Shown piece by piece: positions 23,500 through 31,950 of a stretch of DNA of 64,000 nucleotides. The translations under genes were made by a program, and so were the position numbers. Numbering within the stretch: the first letter of the stretch is position 1; each line of letters begins with the position of its first letter. Origin of the DNA: JAGORL01 sp964372415 (GTDB lineage: Bacteria > Patescibacteriota > Patescibacteriia > UBA9934); assembly GCA_964372415.1 (NCBI GenBank), contig CAYJQH010000003.1, forward strand, positions 1 through 64,000. Reading direction: 5' to 3'. Below the pieces are notes generated by a model, which saw only the letters and a list, made by a program, of their open reading frames with translations, was not told the DNA's origin and made no database searches.

Positions 23500-24198
23500 T
23501 TACCGAAATGAAATTGATACTGTTTCTTCTGGCGAAAAAAAGACTCGACGTTCAATAACTGCTTTTTTTGAATATCTGCGTTTGGCCTCAATTGTAATAA
23601 GGTTAAGTCCGCGATGAAGGTCAACCTCGGTCAAGAACTTCTGGTCAGCTGAAATAACTGTTGTCTTGCCGTTAACAAGTACAGCTACGTCCTTATCTTT
23701 AACATATCCTTCAAGCGGCAGAAGCGCAGAATCAACCGTTAAACCGTCCTCAGGGTTAGTAATGACTATCGTTGGGGGCCTGAGGAGCGAACTCGTTTGC
23801 CAAATAAAATAACCAATTACTCCTAAAACCATGACAAGGAGCGTACCGGCAGCGATAAATTTAGAAAAAACCAGAAAACGACTCCGACGTACTCGCTCGC
23901 GCGGCAGACGGTGCGGCGCTAAAAAATCAACCTGACCAACCTCGTCTTCGTAAAGTTCTATAAAATAATTCTCGTCGGCGCCTAGGGCTCGGGTGTAGGA
24001 ACGGAGATAATTGCGGGTATAGAGCGGTTCAGGAAGTTCGTCGTATCTCCCCCGTTCTAGGGCCTCAAGGTAACGTCGCTGAACACGAGTGGCGTCTTCA
24101 AGCATAGGCAAACTTACCGCCTTGGAACGACGGAGTTCACGTAACTTTTCCCCGAGCGTCTGGGGTCCCTCATGAAGCTTCCGCATGACAAAAACCAT
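23500..24198 (-). CDS. RodZ-like helix-turn-helix membrane protein
   Basis: A 232-residue protein with a cytoplasmic HTH_25-type domain (TLGEKLRELRRSKAVSLPML and the following ATRVQRRYLEALERGRYDEL), a linker, one transmembrane helix (about 112-132, FIAAGTLLVMVLGVIGYFIW), and an external Ig-like domain (PPTIVITNPEDGLTVDSALL.. GLNLITIEAKRR) of the glucodextranase-B/Big_9 style. This is the RodZ layout: RodZ links MreB to the elongation machinery. Here it may anchor envelope or division proteins. The ATG at 24198 is used; ATG 24186 is the alternative. It lies 13 bp after ftsK on the same strand, supporting a cell-division or shape role. Confidence 0.82.
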   Translation of the reverse strand: MVFVMRKLHEGPQTLGEKLRELRRSKAVSLPMLEDATRVQRRYLEALERGRYDELPEPLYTRNYLRSYTRALGADENYFIELYEDEVGQVDFLAPHRLPRERVRRSRFLVFSKFIAAGTLLVMVLGVIGYFIWQTSSLLRPPTIVITNPEDGLTVDSALLPLEGYVKDKDVAVLVNGKTTVISADQKFLTEVDLHRGLNLITIEAKRRYSKKAVIERRVFFSPEETVSISFR

Positions 24199-24211
24199 AC
24201 CGCTTGGTATT

Positions 24212-26518
24212 TTACCTTGCCTCGGCTCTACCGTCATCCTCGGCAGCTTCTTCCTCCTCCGGTTCTGCCTCTTCCATAATTGCGTCGAGCTCTTCGTCTT
24301 CTTCGTCTTCAGTTTCAACCAACACAGTTGACTCTGCCTCGTCGATCTCGTCTGGTTCCTGGTACTGATCACGACGGGGCGCTGCGCCGGCGCTACTCGC
24401 CACGTTCATACCGGCCGGTGGCCATTCAGAAATAAGCACTTCGCGTGGCTTGGCGCCGTCGGCTGCTCCTACAACCCCCATTTCTTCCATGATATCGACT
24501 ATGCGGGCCGCTCGCGAGTAACCGATTTTCATGCGGCGCTGGAGAAAGGAGGTCGAAACTCGACCAGCTTCAATGGCGATCTCAATGGCGTCCTCGAGCA
24601 AAACATCTTTGTCTTCCGAATTAAAAGTCGTGCCTCCAGAACTCGAGGCGCCTTCGGTAATTTGATAGTTGTAATCAGGTTCGCTCTCTTTTTTGAGGAA
24701 ATTGACCACCTTACCGATTTCGCCATCCGCCAAGTAGGCACCTTGAACACGCTTTGGTTTAGACAATTCAGGAGTTGACATAAGCATGTCGCCACGACCT
24801 AAAAGTTTGTCGGCGCCAGCCGTGTCTAAAATCGTCTTACTGTCGACTTGTGAAGCAACAGCGAAGGCCAAACGAGTTGGAATATTAGCCTTGATGGTAC
24901 CCGTGATGACGTCGACCGATGGTCGTTGAGTGGCGAGCACGAGGTGTATGCCAGCAGCCCTAGCCATTTGGGCAATGCGTACAATAACTGCCTCAACTTC
25001 ACGCTTGTTTTGAATCATCAAGTCAGCCAACTCATCAATAACGATGATGATGCGCGGCATGCGTTCTTCACTTTTGGCGTTATAACTATCAATATCGCGT
25101 GCGCCAAACTTCGCAAGGTAATCCAAACGTCGATCCATTTCACGAACTGCCCACTTCAAGGCATTGATTGCTTCCTCGGCCTTAGTAATTGGTGGCACGA
25201 GAAGATGAGGGATGCCGGCATAAATACCAAGCTCCACTCGCTTGGGGTCAACCATGATGAGCTTAAGATCATCTGGGCCATTTTGATACAAAAGTGAAAC
25301 AATGATGCCATTCAAACAAACCGATTTTCCGCTTCCCGTAGCACCGGCTACAAGCATGTGTGGCGCTTTATCGACAAACAGCATTGGCACGCCACCTGAA
25401 ATGTCCTTACCAAGCGGTACGCCGAATGTTCCCTTTCGCTTGGCAAACTCTTTTGACTCCAAAACTTCGCGCAGACTGACGCGAGCGACCGATTGATTAG
25501 GCACTTCAACGCCGACCAAAGCCTTACCTGGAATCGGGGCTTCAATACGAATCGGGTGAGCAGCCAGAGCTAGAGCTAAATCGTTCTGTAAGGCCACAAT
25601 ACGCGACAGCTTAACGCCGTGGGCTGGCCTGAATGAGTATTGAGTAACTGTGGGTCCAACCTTCACTTCAGCCATCTCGACGGTTATCCCAAACTGTTCG
25701 AGGGTGCGCATGATAATCTCTTGACTGCGGTTAATATCGCCAGCCTTGCCTTGCGACCGACGGTTATCAAGAAGGTCTAGTGGCACCTCGATCTTACGCC
25801 GCTCGGTTGAAACCATGATTTCTTCCTCGTTCTTAGCCGGCATAAAAGCGGCCGCCAGTCGACTCATGCGATTCGCCTTAATCTGACCATCTTCATCGAT
25901 CGTGGTTTCTTCGATCACTTCTTCAGCTATAGCTACCGGTTCGACCTCGGCTGTCTCGGCTTCCGCATCTTCATTATTCTCCCTTCGGCCAAACAAGCGT
26001 CCCGGGAAGGCAAAAATTGAGGGCAGTGAAATATTGAAAAATAAGATAATTGATATTGCAAAAACTGCTAGAGCAATAATAAGTGCTGCCACAAAACCAA
26101 CCGATTGCACAAGAAGCGCTGAGGTTAAAAGACCAACCTGGCCACCCGCTCTGCGTAAGGCTTCAAGATCGTTCGGATCACGAGCCAGAATTAGATTCAA
26201 AAGTCCATCAAGAGCCAAAATGCAAAAGAGAAGTGCAAGCCAACCGCGAAAACTCAAAATTCGCGCCTGAGGAATAACTGCACTACCACCCATCAAAATC
26301 AAAAGCACGGGCACTACTAAGCGCGAAATGCCAAGTATCGTGGCTAACTCGTTATCAAACCAATCACCAACCGAACCAGCCAAACCAAAAAACGAGAGGA
26401 GCATAATTGCCCCAAAAGCCACTAAAAGAATGGCAAAAACACTTTTTCGTACTTCATCTGAGACCAATGCCTCGTCGTCGTCCCGCATCCCTGCCCGCCG
26501 TTTTCCTCGTTTGGCCAT
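24212..26518 (-). CDS. ftsK: DNA translocase FtsK
   Basis: A 768-residue septal DNA pump. Four or so N-terminal membrane helices (about 25-165), a short acidic linker, then the alpha and motor domains: MLVAGATGSGKSVCLNGIIV (Walker A) and PRIIIVIDELADLMIQNK (Walker B), with HLVLATQRPSVDVITGTIKA. The gamma winged helix, VLLEDAIEIAIEAGRVSTSF and following RRMKIGYSRAARIVDIMEEM, recognises KOPS-like sites and activates Xer recombination. The C-terminal 70 residues are very acidic. A Xer recombinase gene is at 55.9-56.8 kb in this window. Terminator-like hairpin 26540-26567 separates it from efp. Confidence 0.97.
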   Translation of the reverse strand: MAKRGKRRAGMRDDDEALVSDEVRKSVFAILLVAFGAIMLLSFFGLAGSVGDWFDNELATILGISRLVVPVLLILMGGSAVIPQARILSFRGWLALLFCILALDGLLNLILARDPNDLEALRRAGGQVGLLTSALLVQSVGFVAALIIALAVFAISIILFFNISLPSIFAFPGRLFGRRENNEDAEAETAEVEPVAIAEEVIEETTIDEDGQIKANRMSRLAAAFMPAKNEEEIMVSTERRKIEVPLDLLDNRRSQGKAGDINRSQEIIMRTLEQFGITVEMAEVKVGPTVTQYSFRPAHGVKLSRIVALQNDLALALAAHPIRIEAPIPGKALVGVEVPNQSVARVSLREVLESKEFAKRKGTFGVPLGKDISGGVPMLFVDKAPHMLVAGATGSGKSVCLNGIIVSLLYQNGPDDLKLIMVDPKRVELGIYAGIPHLLVPPITKAEEAINALKWAVREMDRRLDYLAKFGARDIDSYNAKSEERMPRIIIVIDELADLMIQNKREVEAVIVRIAQMARAAGIHLVLATQRPSVDVITGTIKANIPTRLAFAVASQVDSKTILDTAGADKLLGRGDMLMSTPELSKPKRVQGAYLADGEIGKVVNFLKKESEPDYNYQITEGASSSGGTTFNSEDKDVLLEDAIEIAIEAGRVSTSFLQRRMKIGYSRAARIVDIMEEMGVVGAADGAKPREVLISEWPPAGMNVASSAGAAPRRDQYQEPDEIDEAESTVLVETEDEEDEELDAIMEEAEPEEEEAAEDDGRAEAR

Positions 26519-26539
26519 AGCAGGAGCATTGTAACAGAA

Positions 26540-26567
26540 AACCAGCCTGGTTAATCAATGGCTGGTT
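26540..26567. terminator. Terminator between efp and ftsK
   Basis: AACCAGCC (26540-26547) pairs with GGCTGGTT (26560-26567); on the minus strand it is followed by TTCTGTTACAATG. Moderately strong hairpin that could end the efp transcript. Confidence 0.6.
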
Positions 26568-26575
26568 TCATTAAC

Positions 26576-27142
26576 TTATTTGGCCACTCGCTCCACGTAT
26601 GCACCCGTATCTGTCGAAATCATCACCACATCGCCTTCTTTGATAAAAATTGGCACACGAACCGCGAGCTGGTTATCAAGAATCGCTTCTTTAGTAACAT
26701 TTCCTGAGGCAGTATCCCCTTTTACTGCGGGTTCTGTCTCAGCCACTGTGTAAGTAACTTTAAGGGGCAGCTCCATGGCAATTGCTCGATCGCCGTGCAT
26801 AATAATCGTGACGTCGAGACCTTCCTTCAAATACTTGGCGTCATCGCCAACGACTTCTCGGCCAAGAGCAACCTGCTCATAGTTTTGGCCATCCATAAAG
26901 GTTAGCGTATTCTCATCACCAAAAATGTACTGCATCTTTTTGAACGTAACTTCCTCAAAAGTTAAGCTTTCAGCTGACTTGAAATTATTTTCAACCACCT
27001 TACCCGAAGAAAGTGATTTAATGCGGGTGCGGACAAACGAACTGCCCTTGCCCGGCGAAACACGTTGAAAACTTACGACCACCCAGAGATCATTTTCGTA
27101 GTTGATGACCGTACCTTTGCGAATATCATTCGGAGAAGCCAT
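26576..27142 (-). CDS. efp: Elongation factor P
   Basis: A 188-residue three-domain factor that enters the ribosomal E site to rescue stalls at proline stretches. Domain I carries the loop RVSPGKGSSFVRTR, whose Lys32 matches the modified Lys34 of E. coli EF-P. Domain III contains TYVERVAK-type ending (TDTGAYVERVAK). It lies 8 bp downstream of epmA, the ligase that adds beta-lysine to this residue. That pairing implies a lysylated EF-P and fits the several Pro-rich surface proteins in the window, although the latter link is inference. Confidence 0.96.
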   Translation of the reverse strand: MASPNDIRKGTVINYENDLWVVVSFQRVSPGKGSSFVRTRIKSLSSGKVVENNFKSAESLTFEEVTFKKMQYIFGDENTLTFMDGQNYEQVALGREVVGDDAKYLKEGLDVTIIMHGDRAIAMELPLKVTYTVAETEPAVKGDTASGNVTKEAILDNQLAVRVPIFIKEGDVVMISTDTGAYVERVAK

Positions 27143-27150
27143 AGCGGAAC

Positions 27151-27984
27151 CTAAGAAATAGGGTTAGAAACGAGGTGAACCTCACGAATATCGCGCACAC
27201 CATACTTGAGCATGCATAGTCGGTCAATGCCAACGGAGTTACCGTAAACAGACTTGTCGATTTTACCGAGAGCTGACAAAAACTGCTCATCAATGGGATA
27301 TACATGCTTTCCTTGAGCTCGGCGCGACTCAGCGTCTTTCATAAAACGTGCCCGCTGTTCGTCGGGGTTGGTCAGTTCCGCGAAGCCATTCGAGAGTTCA
27401 AGCCCATCGCCGTACGACTCAAAGCGCTCGGCATAGGTGCCGTCGGCTGAGATCTTGGACAAAGCGGCTTGCTCGACTGGAAAATGGGTCACAAAGAACC
27501 GCTTCGCTTCAACATGGGGGTCGCCAAACTCATCAACTTTGGCTTCTTGGTAGGCATACCGCGGCCAGGTGTCTGTGTTTTCAAGGACGAATTGATACAG
27601 CGCCTCTGTTTCCTTCATCAGGTCTTCGTACGAGCCCGGGGCGTACCATTCAAGCAACGTAAATTGCGGCCAGTTGTGCGGACCGAGCGCTTCGTCGTTT
27701 CGAAAAACCGGAGTAATCGTAAAAATCTTCTCCATTCCCGCCCCAAGAAGTTTTTTCATGGAGAATTCTGGCGAAGTAATGAGTCCTGCTGTAAATGAGC
27801 GAGTAGGATTATGTGTTTTAACCGTCACTGCAAAGGGGTCGAGGTAGGGTTCCATGCCCGGCGTCGTCACGAGAAGCGGCACGTGAACCTTGATGTAGTC
27901 ACGTGCTCTAAAAAATTCCTCAACCTTGCTCGTTATCTCATTCCAACGTTCGGCGCGGAGCATCAGGTCATCTCTAGAAATCAT
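27151..27984 (-). CDS. epmA: EF-P lysine ligase EpmA (class II LysRS paralogue)
   Basis: A 277-residue protein equal to the catalytic core of class II lysyl-tRNA synthetase without the anticodon-binding domain, as in EpmA/PoxA/GenX. Class II motif 2 is FTITPVFRNDEALGPHNWPQ and motif 3 GNSVGIDRLCMLKYGVRDIR; the substrate loop LITSPEFSMKKLLGAGMEKI is also characteristic. EpmA adds (R)-beta-lysine to EF-P. The next gene is efp, 8 bp away, which makes the assignment firm. The mutase EpmB, which supplies beta-lysine, is not in the window. Preceded by rpsR with a 39-bp gap. Confidence 0.95.
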   Translation of the reverse strand: MISRDDLMLRAERWNEITSKVEEFFRARDYIKVHVPLLVTTPGMEPYLDPFAVTVKTHNPTRSFTAGLITSPEFSMKKLLGAGMEKIFTITPVFRNDEALGPHNWPQFTLLEWYAPGSYEDLMKETEALYQFVLENTDTWPRYAYQEAKVDEFGDPHVEAKRFFVTHFPVEQAALSKISADGTYAERFESYGDGLELSNGFAELTNPDEQRARFMKDAESRRAQGKHVYPIDEQFLSALGKIDKSVYGNSVGIDRLCMLKYGVRDIREVHLVSNPIS

Positions 27985-28023
27985 AGGGTTATCAAAAAAC
28001 GGCTTGAACGCCGTTTTTTGGAC

Positions 28024-28248
28024 TTACATCGTTACGAAAGGTAGGAGTCCAATGATGCGGGCACGTTTTATTTCAGCGGCAATTTGACGCTGGTGGCTCG
28101 CACAGACACCGCTTCGCTTGCGCGGCACGATCTTACCGAACGACGAGACAAAACGGCGTAGAATGTCGGTGTTTTTGTAATCAATCGTCGTATCTTTATT
28201 GACGCAGAAATAACAGTAACGATCTTTGGTTGATGGTTTATGTGGCAT
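28024..28248 (-). CDS. rpsR: 30S ribosomal protein S18
   Basis: A 74-residue S18 with RYCYFCVNKDTTIDYKNTDI, RRFVSSFGKIVPRKRSGVCA and KRARIIGLLPFV. The CxxC at 12-15 and the later Cys are compatible with a zinc-binding S18. It forms the usual rpsF-ssb-rpsR gene set with a 6-bp gap from ssb. Confidence 0.97.
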   Translation of the reverse strand: MPHKPSTKDRYCYFCVNKDTTIDYKNTDILRRFVSSFGKIVPRKRSGVCASHQRQIAAEIKRARIIGLLPFVTM

Positions 28249-28254
28249 AACGAA

Positions 28255-28695
28255 TTAAAAGGGAATATCTTCTAGTTTAATTTCTTCTTCAGGAGCCTGT
28301 GATGGAACATCAGCTACGGTTGGGGCACTGGTCTCGGGTTTATTAACCATTCCGCCCGGGCCCGGAGCGCCAAGCATGATCATATTTTCCGCTACGATTT
28401 CGGTGCGATACTTTTTTTGACCGTCCTGGCCCTCCCAATCACGCGTTTGAATACGGCCATCAATATACACTTTTTTGCCCTTGGTTAAGTATTGGCCGCA
28501 GATCTCAGCCAAACGTCCCCAAGCAACTACATTGTGATAATCTGCTTGCTCTTTGCGTTCGCCTGCAGCATCCTTATAAACCCGGTTGGTGGCGATAGAA
28601 AAGTTGGCCACCGATTGGCCGCTCGGCGTTTTGCGGATTTCCGGATCCCGCGTGAGGTTTCCGATGAGCATTGCTTTGTTTAATGACGCTGCCAT
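28255..28695 (-). CDS. ssb: Single-stranded DNA-binding protein
   Basis: A 146-residue OB-fold protein starting MAASLNKAMLIGNLTRDPEI, with SVANFSIATNR and VAWGRLAEICGQYLTKGKKV. The disordered tail ends EEEIKLEDIPF, the acidic tip that recruits replication and repair proteins. The ATG at 28695 is preferred; a start at 28707 adds four residues. Between rpsF and rpsR. Confidence 0.96.
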   Translation of the reverse strand: MAASLNKAMLIGNLTRDPEIRKTPSGQSVANFSIATNRVYKDAAGERKEQADYHNVVAWGRLAEICGQYLTKGKKVYIDGRIQTRDWEGQDGQKKYRTEIVAENMIMLGAPGPGGMVNKPETSAPTVADVPSQAPEEEIKLEDIPF

Positions 28696-28781
28696 AAATG
28701 AATTCAACTAGACGAAAGAAATCAGCCACTAAGACCAGTTGCGGTGCGCTGGTCGCAAATGAGCCAAAGAATGAAGTCGCC

Positions 28782-29258
28782 TTATATGTTCTTCATGATA
28801 TCTGAATCGAGAATTTGATCCAACTTGTTTGCCAGCTCTTCAGTCGTTACCTTGGCGGCTGTCTCCATAGCCTGACGATGCGGCGCTGGACGCTCTTCCC
28901 GCTCTCCTGCGCGGCGACCCTCAGCTGTGAGCGGTGGGGTGTACTGCACCAAACGGAAGGCGGCAGTCGGCAGGCCTTCAGGGTGAGCAATTGTGAGGTG
29001 GCGAATTACCTCTTCACTTAAACGCAGGTTTTGCTCAAGCTTGGGGAGGATTGCCGGCTCAGCGCTAATATAGAACAAAACATACGTGCCGTGACGTTGA
29101 CGTTCAATAGGGTAAGCGATTTTGAGCTTGCCAAAATTCTGACTCTTTTCAATTTTGGCACCTGTGCTCTCAAGGAGCTTCTGCACTGTCCCGATTACGC
29201 CATCAATCTCAGTATCGGCGTAATGCGACGGTAAAATTGTCATGATCTCGTAGATCAT
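28782..29258 (-). CDS. rpsF: 30S ribosomal protein S6 with C-terminal extension
   Basis: S6 core MIYEIMTILPSHYADTEIDG, KIEKSQNFGKLKIAYPIERQ and RHGTYVLFYISAEP, ending in RHLTIAHP, spans about the first 100 residues. It is followed by an extension of some 55 residues with RRAGEREERPAPHRQ and a terminal helix KVTTEELANKLDQILDSDIM. I place the start at the ATG 29258 because residues before it are not S6-like. First gene of rpsF-ssb-rpsR-epmA-efp. Confidence 0.93.
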   Translation of the reverse strand: MIYEIMTILPSHYADTEIDGVIGTVQKLLESTGAKIEKSQNFGKLKIAYPIERQRHGTYVLFYISAEPAILPKLEQNLRLSEEVIRHLTIAHPEGLPTAAFRLVQYTPPLTAEGRRAGEREERPAPHRQAMETAAKVTTEELANKLDQILDSDIMKNI

Positions 29259-29365
29259 AGGTGACTTGGCCCAGGCGCTAGGCCGGGCAGCCTCTGGCAA
29301 ATGCCTGAAGCTATGGACAAGAATAAGTGGCAACACTTTAATAAAAAATCATTTTTTAGTCAACT

Positions 29366-29432
29366 ACAAAGCCTCCAACCGCTGCCCTGGTCTTCGCTTT
29401 GTTGAAAGTCAGGGTCGAGGTGGAGGCTTTGT
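29366..29432. terminator. Large inverted repeat after the CHRD pseudogene
   Basis: ACAAAGCCTCCA (29366-29377) and TGGAGGCTTTGT (29421-29432) are perfect 12-bp arms around 43 nt, inside which CCCTG/CAGGG also pairs. On the minus strand a T-rich stretch follows, so it can act as a terminator; its size also resembles the nested palindromes around tRNAs, but the core motif is absent. Confidence 0.55.
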
Positions 29433-29445
29433 ATGGTTAAAACCA

Positions 29446-30539
29446 CTAGTAGACGTGTAGGGTAAATTGATACCTCACATGCGATTGTGTACCTATGAAG
29501 GTGTAGACGTGATCACCGGCCACGGTTGGCGCAGTCATTCGATGGGTAAGACTACCCTGCGCATCGGTCCGTACAACAGTGAACGGATTCCCGTTTACAG
29601 CTACGGTTATCTCTTCGTTTGGCGGAAAGTCTTTACCGTAGAACGCCACCTCATTACCATGAGCCACGTACCAATTGTTCGGCATCACAACCGGATAATA
29701 CCCCCCAACCTTTAATACTGCGTTTTGGATGATGCCACTTGTTTTACCAAGGCCCGTATAGTGAAAAGCGTATGCGCTTGTGAAAGCGTAACGTCGACGG
29801 CTGGTGAAACAAAGTGACCCGTGTCATCTGCTGTAACCACCATGGTTTTATTAAGTACGGTAATCTGCACTTCTTCGCGAGGTGCAAAACGATAGCCGTA
29901 AATAACAAGCTGGGCTGGCGGTAGAATAAAGTACCCCGAGAGAATCAGATGCGCGCCGCTGCCCGATCCGTCACTTGGCGCCCCGGGGGCTGGCATAATT
30001 TCTGTTACGAGACGCAATTGACCACGAATTTCTCCGTCCGGATGCTCAAGCGAGTGAACGTTAATGTAAATTTTTCCTTCGCGCATGGCTTGAACAAGGT
30101 GCGCTGTGGTCTGAATGCCAGGATTACATTCTGCGGTATTCGCCACAATCTCGTTCTCGGAAATAGTGCCCATGAAAGGCGCCGTAGGATCAACAGGGTT
30201 CTTTGCCTGATAAAGCGTAGCTACGACCGGACCCACTTGGTCACTTGCTCCACAATGAAGATGGGCTGCGGTAATGTTGTCACCTTTTCTTACAATTAAG
30301 CGATAACCGAGTAGTTGTTCATCACTACGAACCACCAAAGTTAATTTGCCTTAGGTATCTGTGAGGACTCTTGGAATCTCGTTATTGCCGGTAAGACCGG
30401 CGATGAAGACGTGCTTGATTTCTTCATTTTGCACGTCGGTGTCAGTTGCCGCGTTAGCTCGCTCCGAGATACCCAACGTGGACAACAACACGCCAACCAT
30501 AACAATTGAGGCTAAACTTGAGAATGCGCGTGCCTGCAT
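29446..30539 (-). pseudogene. Secreted CHRD-domain protein with two tandem C-terminal repeats, broken by a stop and a frameshift
   Basis: Signal peptide MQARAFSSLASIVMVGVLLS..ANAA, then a CHRD domain beginning HVFIAGLTGNNEIPRVLTDT. An in-frame TAA (30351-30353) interrupts it, and the same frame continues GKLTLVVRSDEQLLGYRLIV and NITAAHLHCGASDQVGPVVA. After the CHRD part comes a repeat (LSGYFILPPAQLVIYGYRFA..). A second homologous repeat (VGGYYPVVMPNNWYVAHGNE..) lies in another frame from about 29711 to 29446, so a frameshift separates them. CHRD domains occur in chordin and in bacterial secreted proteins of unclear role. One nonsense and one frameshift lesion point to decay; two assembly errors are the alternative. 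Confidence 0.8.
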
Positions 30540-30704
30540 AGCAAGTCCAGTTAAGAATAAGGCAACGAGTTGAACAATCGCCTCATAACGAGGCGCGCCG
30601 TCTCGTTACCCTTTAAACGTAACTCGTAAACACAGGCTAAAACAATCAAAATACTCACAGTTTCTTTTAAAAAAAAGAAAACTTTGCTAAGATCAGATCC
30701 TTGT
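30540..30704. other. Divergent spacer upstream of the Trm11-like gene
   Basis: Spacer with a TTTCTTTT/AAAAGAAA inverted repeat near 30661-30680 and a -10-like TAAGAT (30688-30693) only 11 bp before the ATG at 30705, implying another almost leaderless mRNA. The -35 is weak. Confidence 0.45.
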
Positions 30705-31895
30705 ATGCAAGCCTTTGCCCTACTAGGCGCCCACCCCGAACTCTCGCTCGCCGAAATTAAAGCGCTTACCAACGCTTCGCCAGCCTGGCGTCACGAACAA
30801 CTGGCTATTTTTGATGATCTCGAAGGGGACTTAAAAAAACTCGGAGTTCGTCTCGGTGGTACGCAAAAATTAGGTTTAGTAATTGGCACTGTGACATCCC
30901 TCAACACGGCAGAGCTGGCAACGTTTCTGGCCCAGGATTTGACGAGCGAGTACTCCGAAGGAAAGCTTCATTTTGGCTTAAGCGTCTACGGAAGCAATGA
31001 AGCACAGGTCGCTGAAGTTCGTGAGTCTGCCAGGCGTCTTGGCATGACTCTTAAAAGTACACTCAAAGAGGCTGGTCGTAGCGCTCGCTATGTTATTTCA
31101 AAAGAACCGACGCTCTCGGCTGTCGTCATCACTAGTAATCACCTGTTAAACAAAGGTGCCGAGTACTGTTTGCTAGTTCGCGAGAACGATATCGTCGTGA
31201 TTCGAACGGTGAGTGTGCAAAACGTCGATGACTGGGCACACCGTGACCTCAAACGCCCTCGTCGTAACGCCAAACAAGGCATGTTGCCACCCAAGCTGGC
31301 GCGCATGATGGTAAACATGACTGGTCTCACGGAGCCTGCTAACAAAACTCTCTACGATCCCTTCTGCGGGAGCGGTACGATTCTCATGGAAGGTGCCTTG
31401 GTTGGTTTTTCTAAACTCGTGGGAAGCGATATTAATGCTCAGGCGGTTACAGATACCGCTGCCAATTTGATTTGGTTAAAAACACAAGGCTATAGCGTAC
31501 CAGAGCCTTTACTATTTACCGCCTCAGCCTCAGTCGCCGGAGACAATTTAGATCTTGTCGCAGAAAGTGTTGATGCCATAGTCACAGAAACGTATCTCGG
31601 CCGACCGCGTCGAGGTGATGAGAACGCAGAAGAGATCGAAGAAACCATCAACTACGTAACCAGGCTTTACGAAGAGAGCTTTACTGCCCTTAAGAAGGTG
31701 CTAAAACCATCTGGCATCATAGTTGTCGCCTCTCCGATTCATGTCCTCGACGGAAAAGAATATCTAGTTCCCGTAGATGAGATCATGAAAAAAATCGGTT
31801 ATTCCCCACTACCGCTCGCACCTAAAGAATTAATTTATCGTCAAGAAAAACAATTAGTTGGCCGGAAAATTTCGCGTTTTAAATTATCGTCGTAA
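30705..31895 (+). CDS. Trm11/Trm-G10-like RNA methyltransferase
   Basis: A 396-residue SAM enzyme. The N-terminal 170 residues are a THUMP-like RNA-binding region (KLHFGLSVYGSNEAQVAEV). The C-terminal Rossmann domain has HRDLKRPRRNAKQGMLPPKL, motif I LYDPFCGSGTILMEGALVGF, the acidic motif VGSDINAQAV, and TETYLGRPRRG at the place of the (D/N)PPY motif, as in Trm11-type families. Such enzymes make N2-methylguanosine in tRNA. The altered PPY motif makes the exact modification uncertain. ATG 30705 follows closely a -10 element; an upstream TTG at 30684 overlaps it. Confidence 0.83.
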   Translation: MQAFALLGAHPELSLAEIKALTNASPAWRHEQLAIFDDLEGDLKKLGVRLGGTQKLGLVIGTVTSLNTAELATFLAQDLTSEYSEGKLHFGLSVYGSNEAQVAEVRESARRLGMTLKSTLKEAGRSARYVISKEPTLSAVVITSNHLLNKGAEYCLLVRENDIVVIRTVSVQNVDDWAHRDLKRPRRNAKQGMLPPKLARMMVNMTGLTEPANKTLYDPFCGSGTILMEGALVGFSKLVGSDINAQAVTDTAANLIWLKTQGYSVPEPLLFTASASVAGDNLDLVAESVDAIVTETYLGRPRRGDENAEEIEETINYVTRLYEESFTALKKVLKPSGIIVVASPIHVLDGKEYLVPVDEIMKKIGYSPLPLAPKELIYRQEKQLVGRKISRFKLSS

Positions 31896-31897
31896 GC

Positions 31898-31926
31898 TTG
31901 ACTTAGCGATTCTTTTTTTGTACCTT
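31898..31926 (+). promoter_or_regulatory. Promoter candidate of the sigma factor gene
   Basis: TTGACT (31898-31903), 17 bp, TACCTT (31921-31926). The -35 is near consensus and starts in the last codons' vicinity of the upstream methyltransferase; the -10 is weak. A GAGGTG ribosome site precedes the ATG at 31951. Confidence 0.5.
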
Positions 31927-31950
31927 TGAGACCGCTTCTCGAGGTGTCGC

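Noticed and set aside
29366..29432. Another member of the tRNA palindrome family
   Set aside because: Has nested arms but lacks the GAGRCGTA..TACGGTGA core and is not next to a tRNA.
30351..30353. Stop-codon reassignment (TAA read as amino acid)
   Set aside because: TAA ends many conserved genes here, such as rpsR neighbours and traR/dksA, and the same gene has a frameshift too, so decay or error is simpler.
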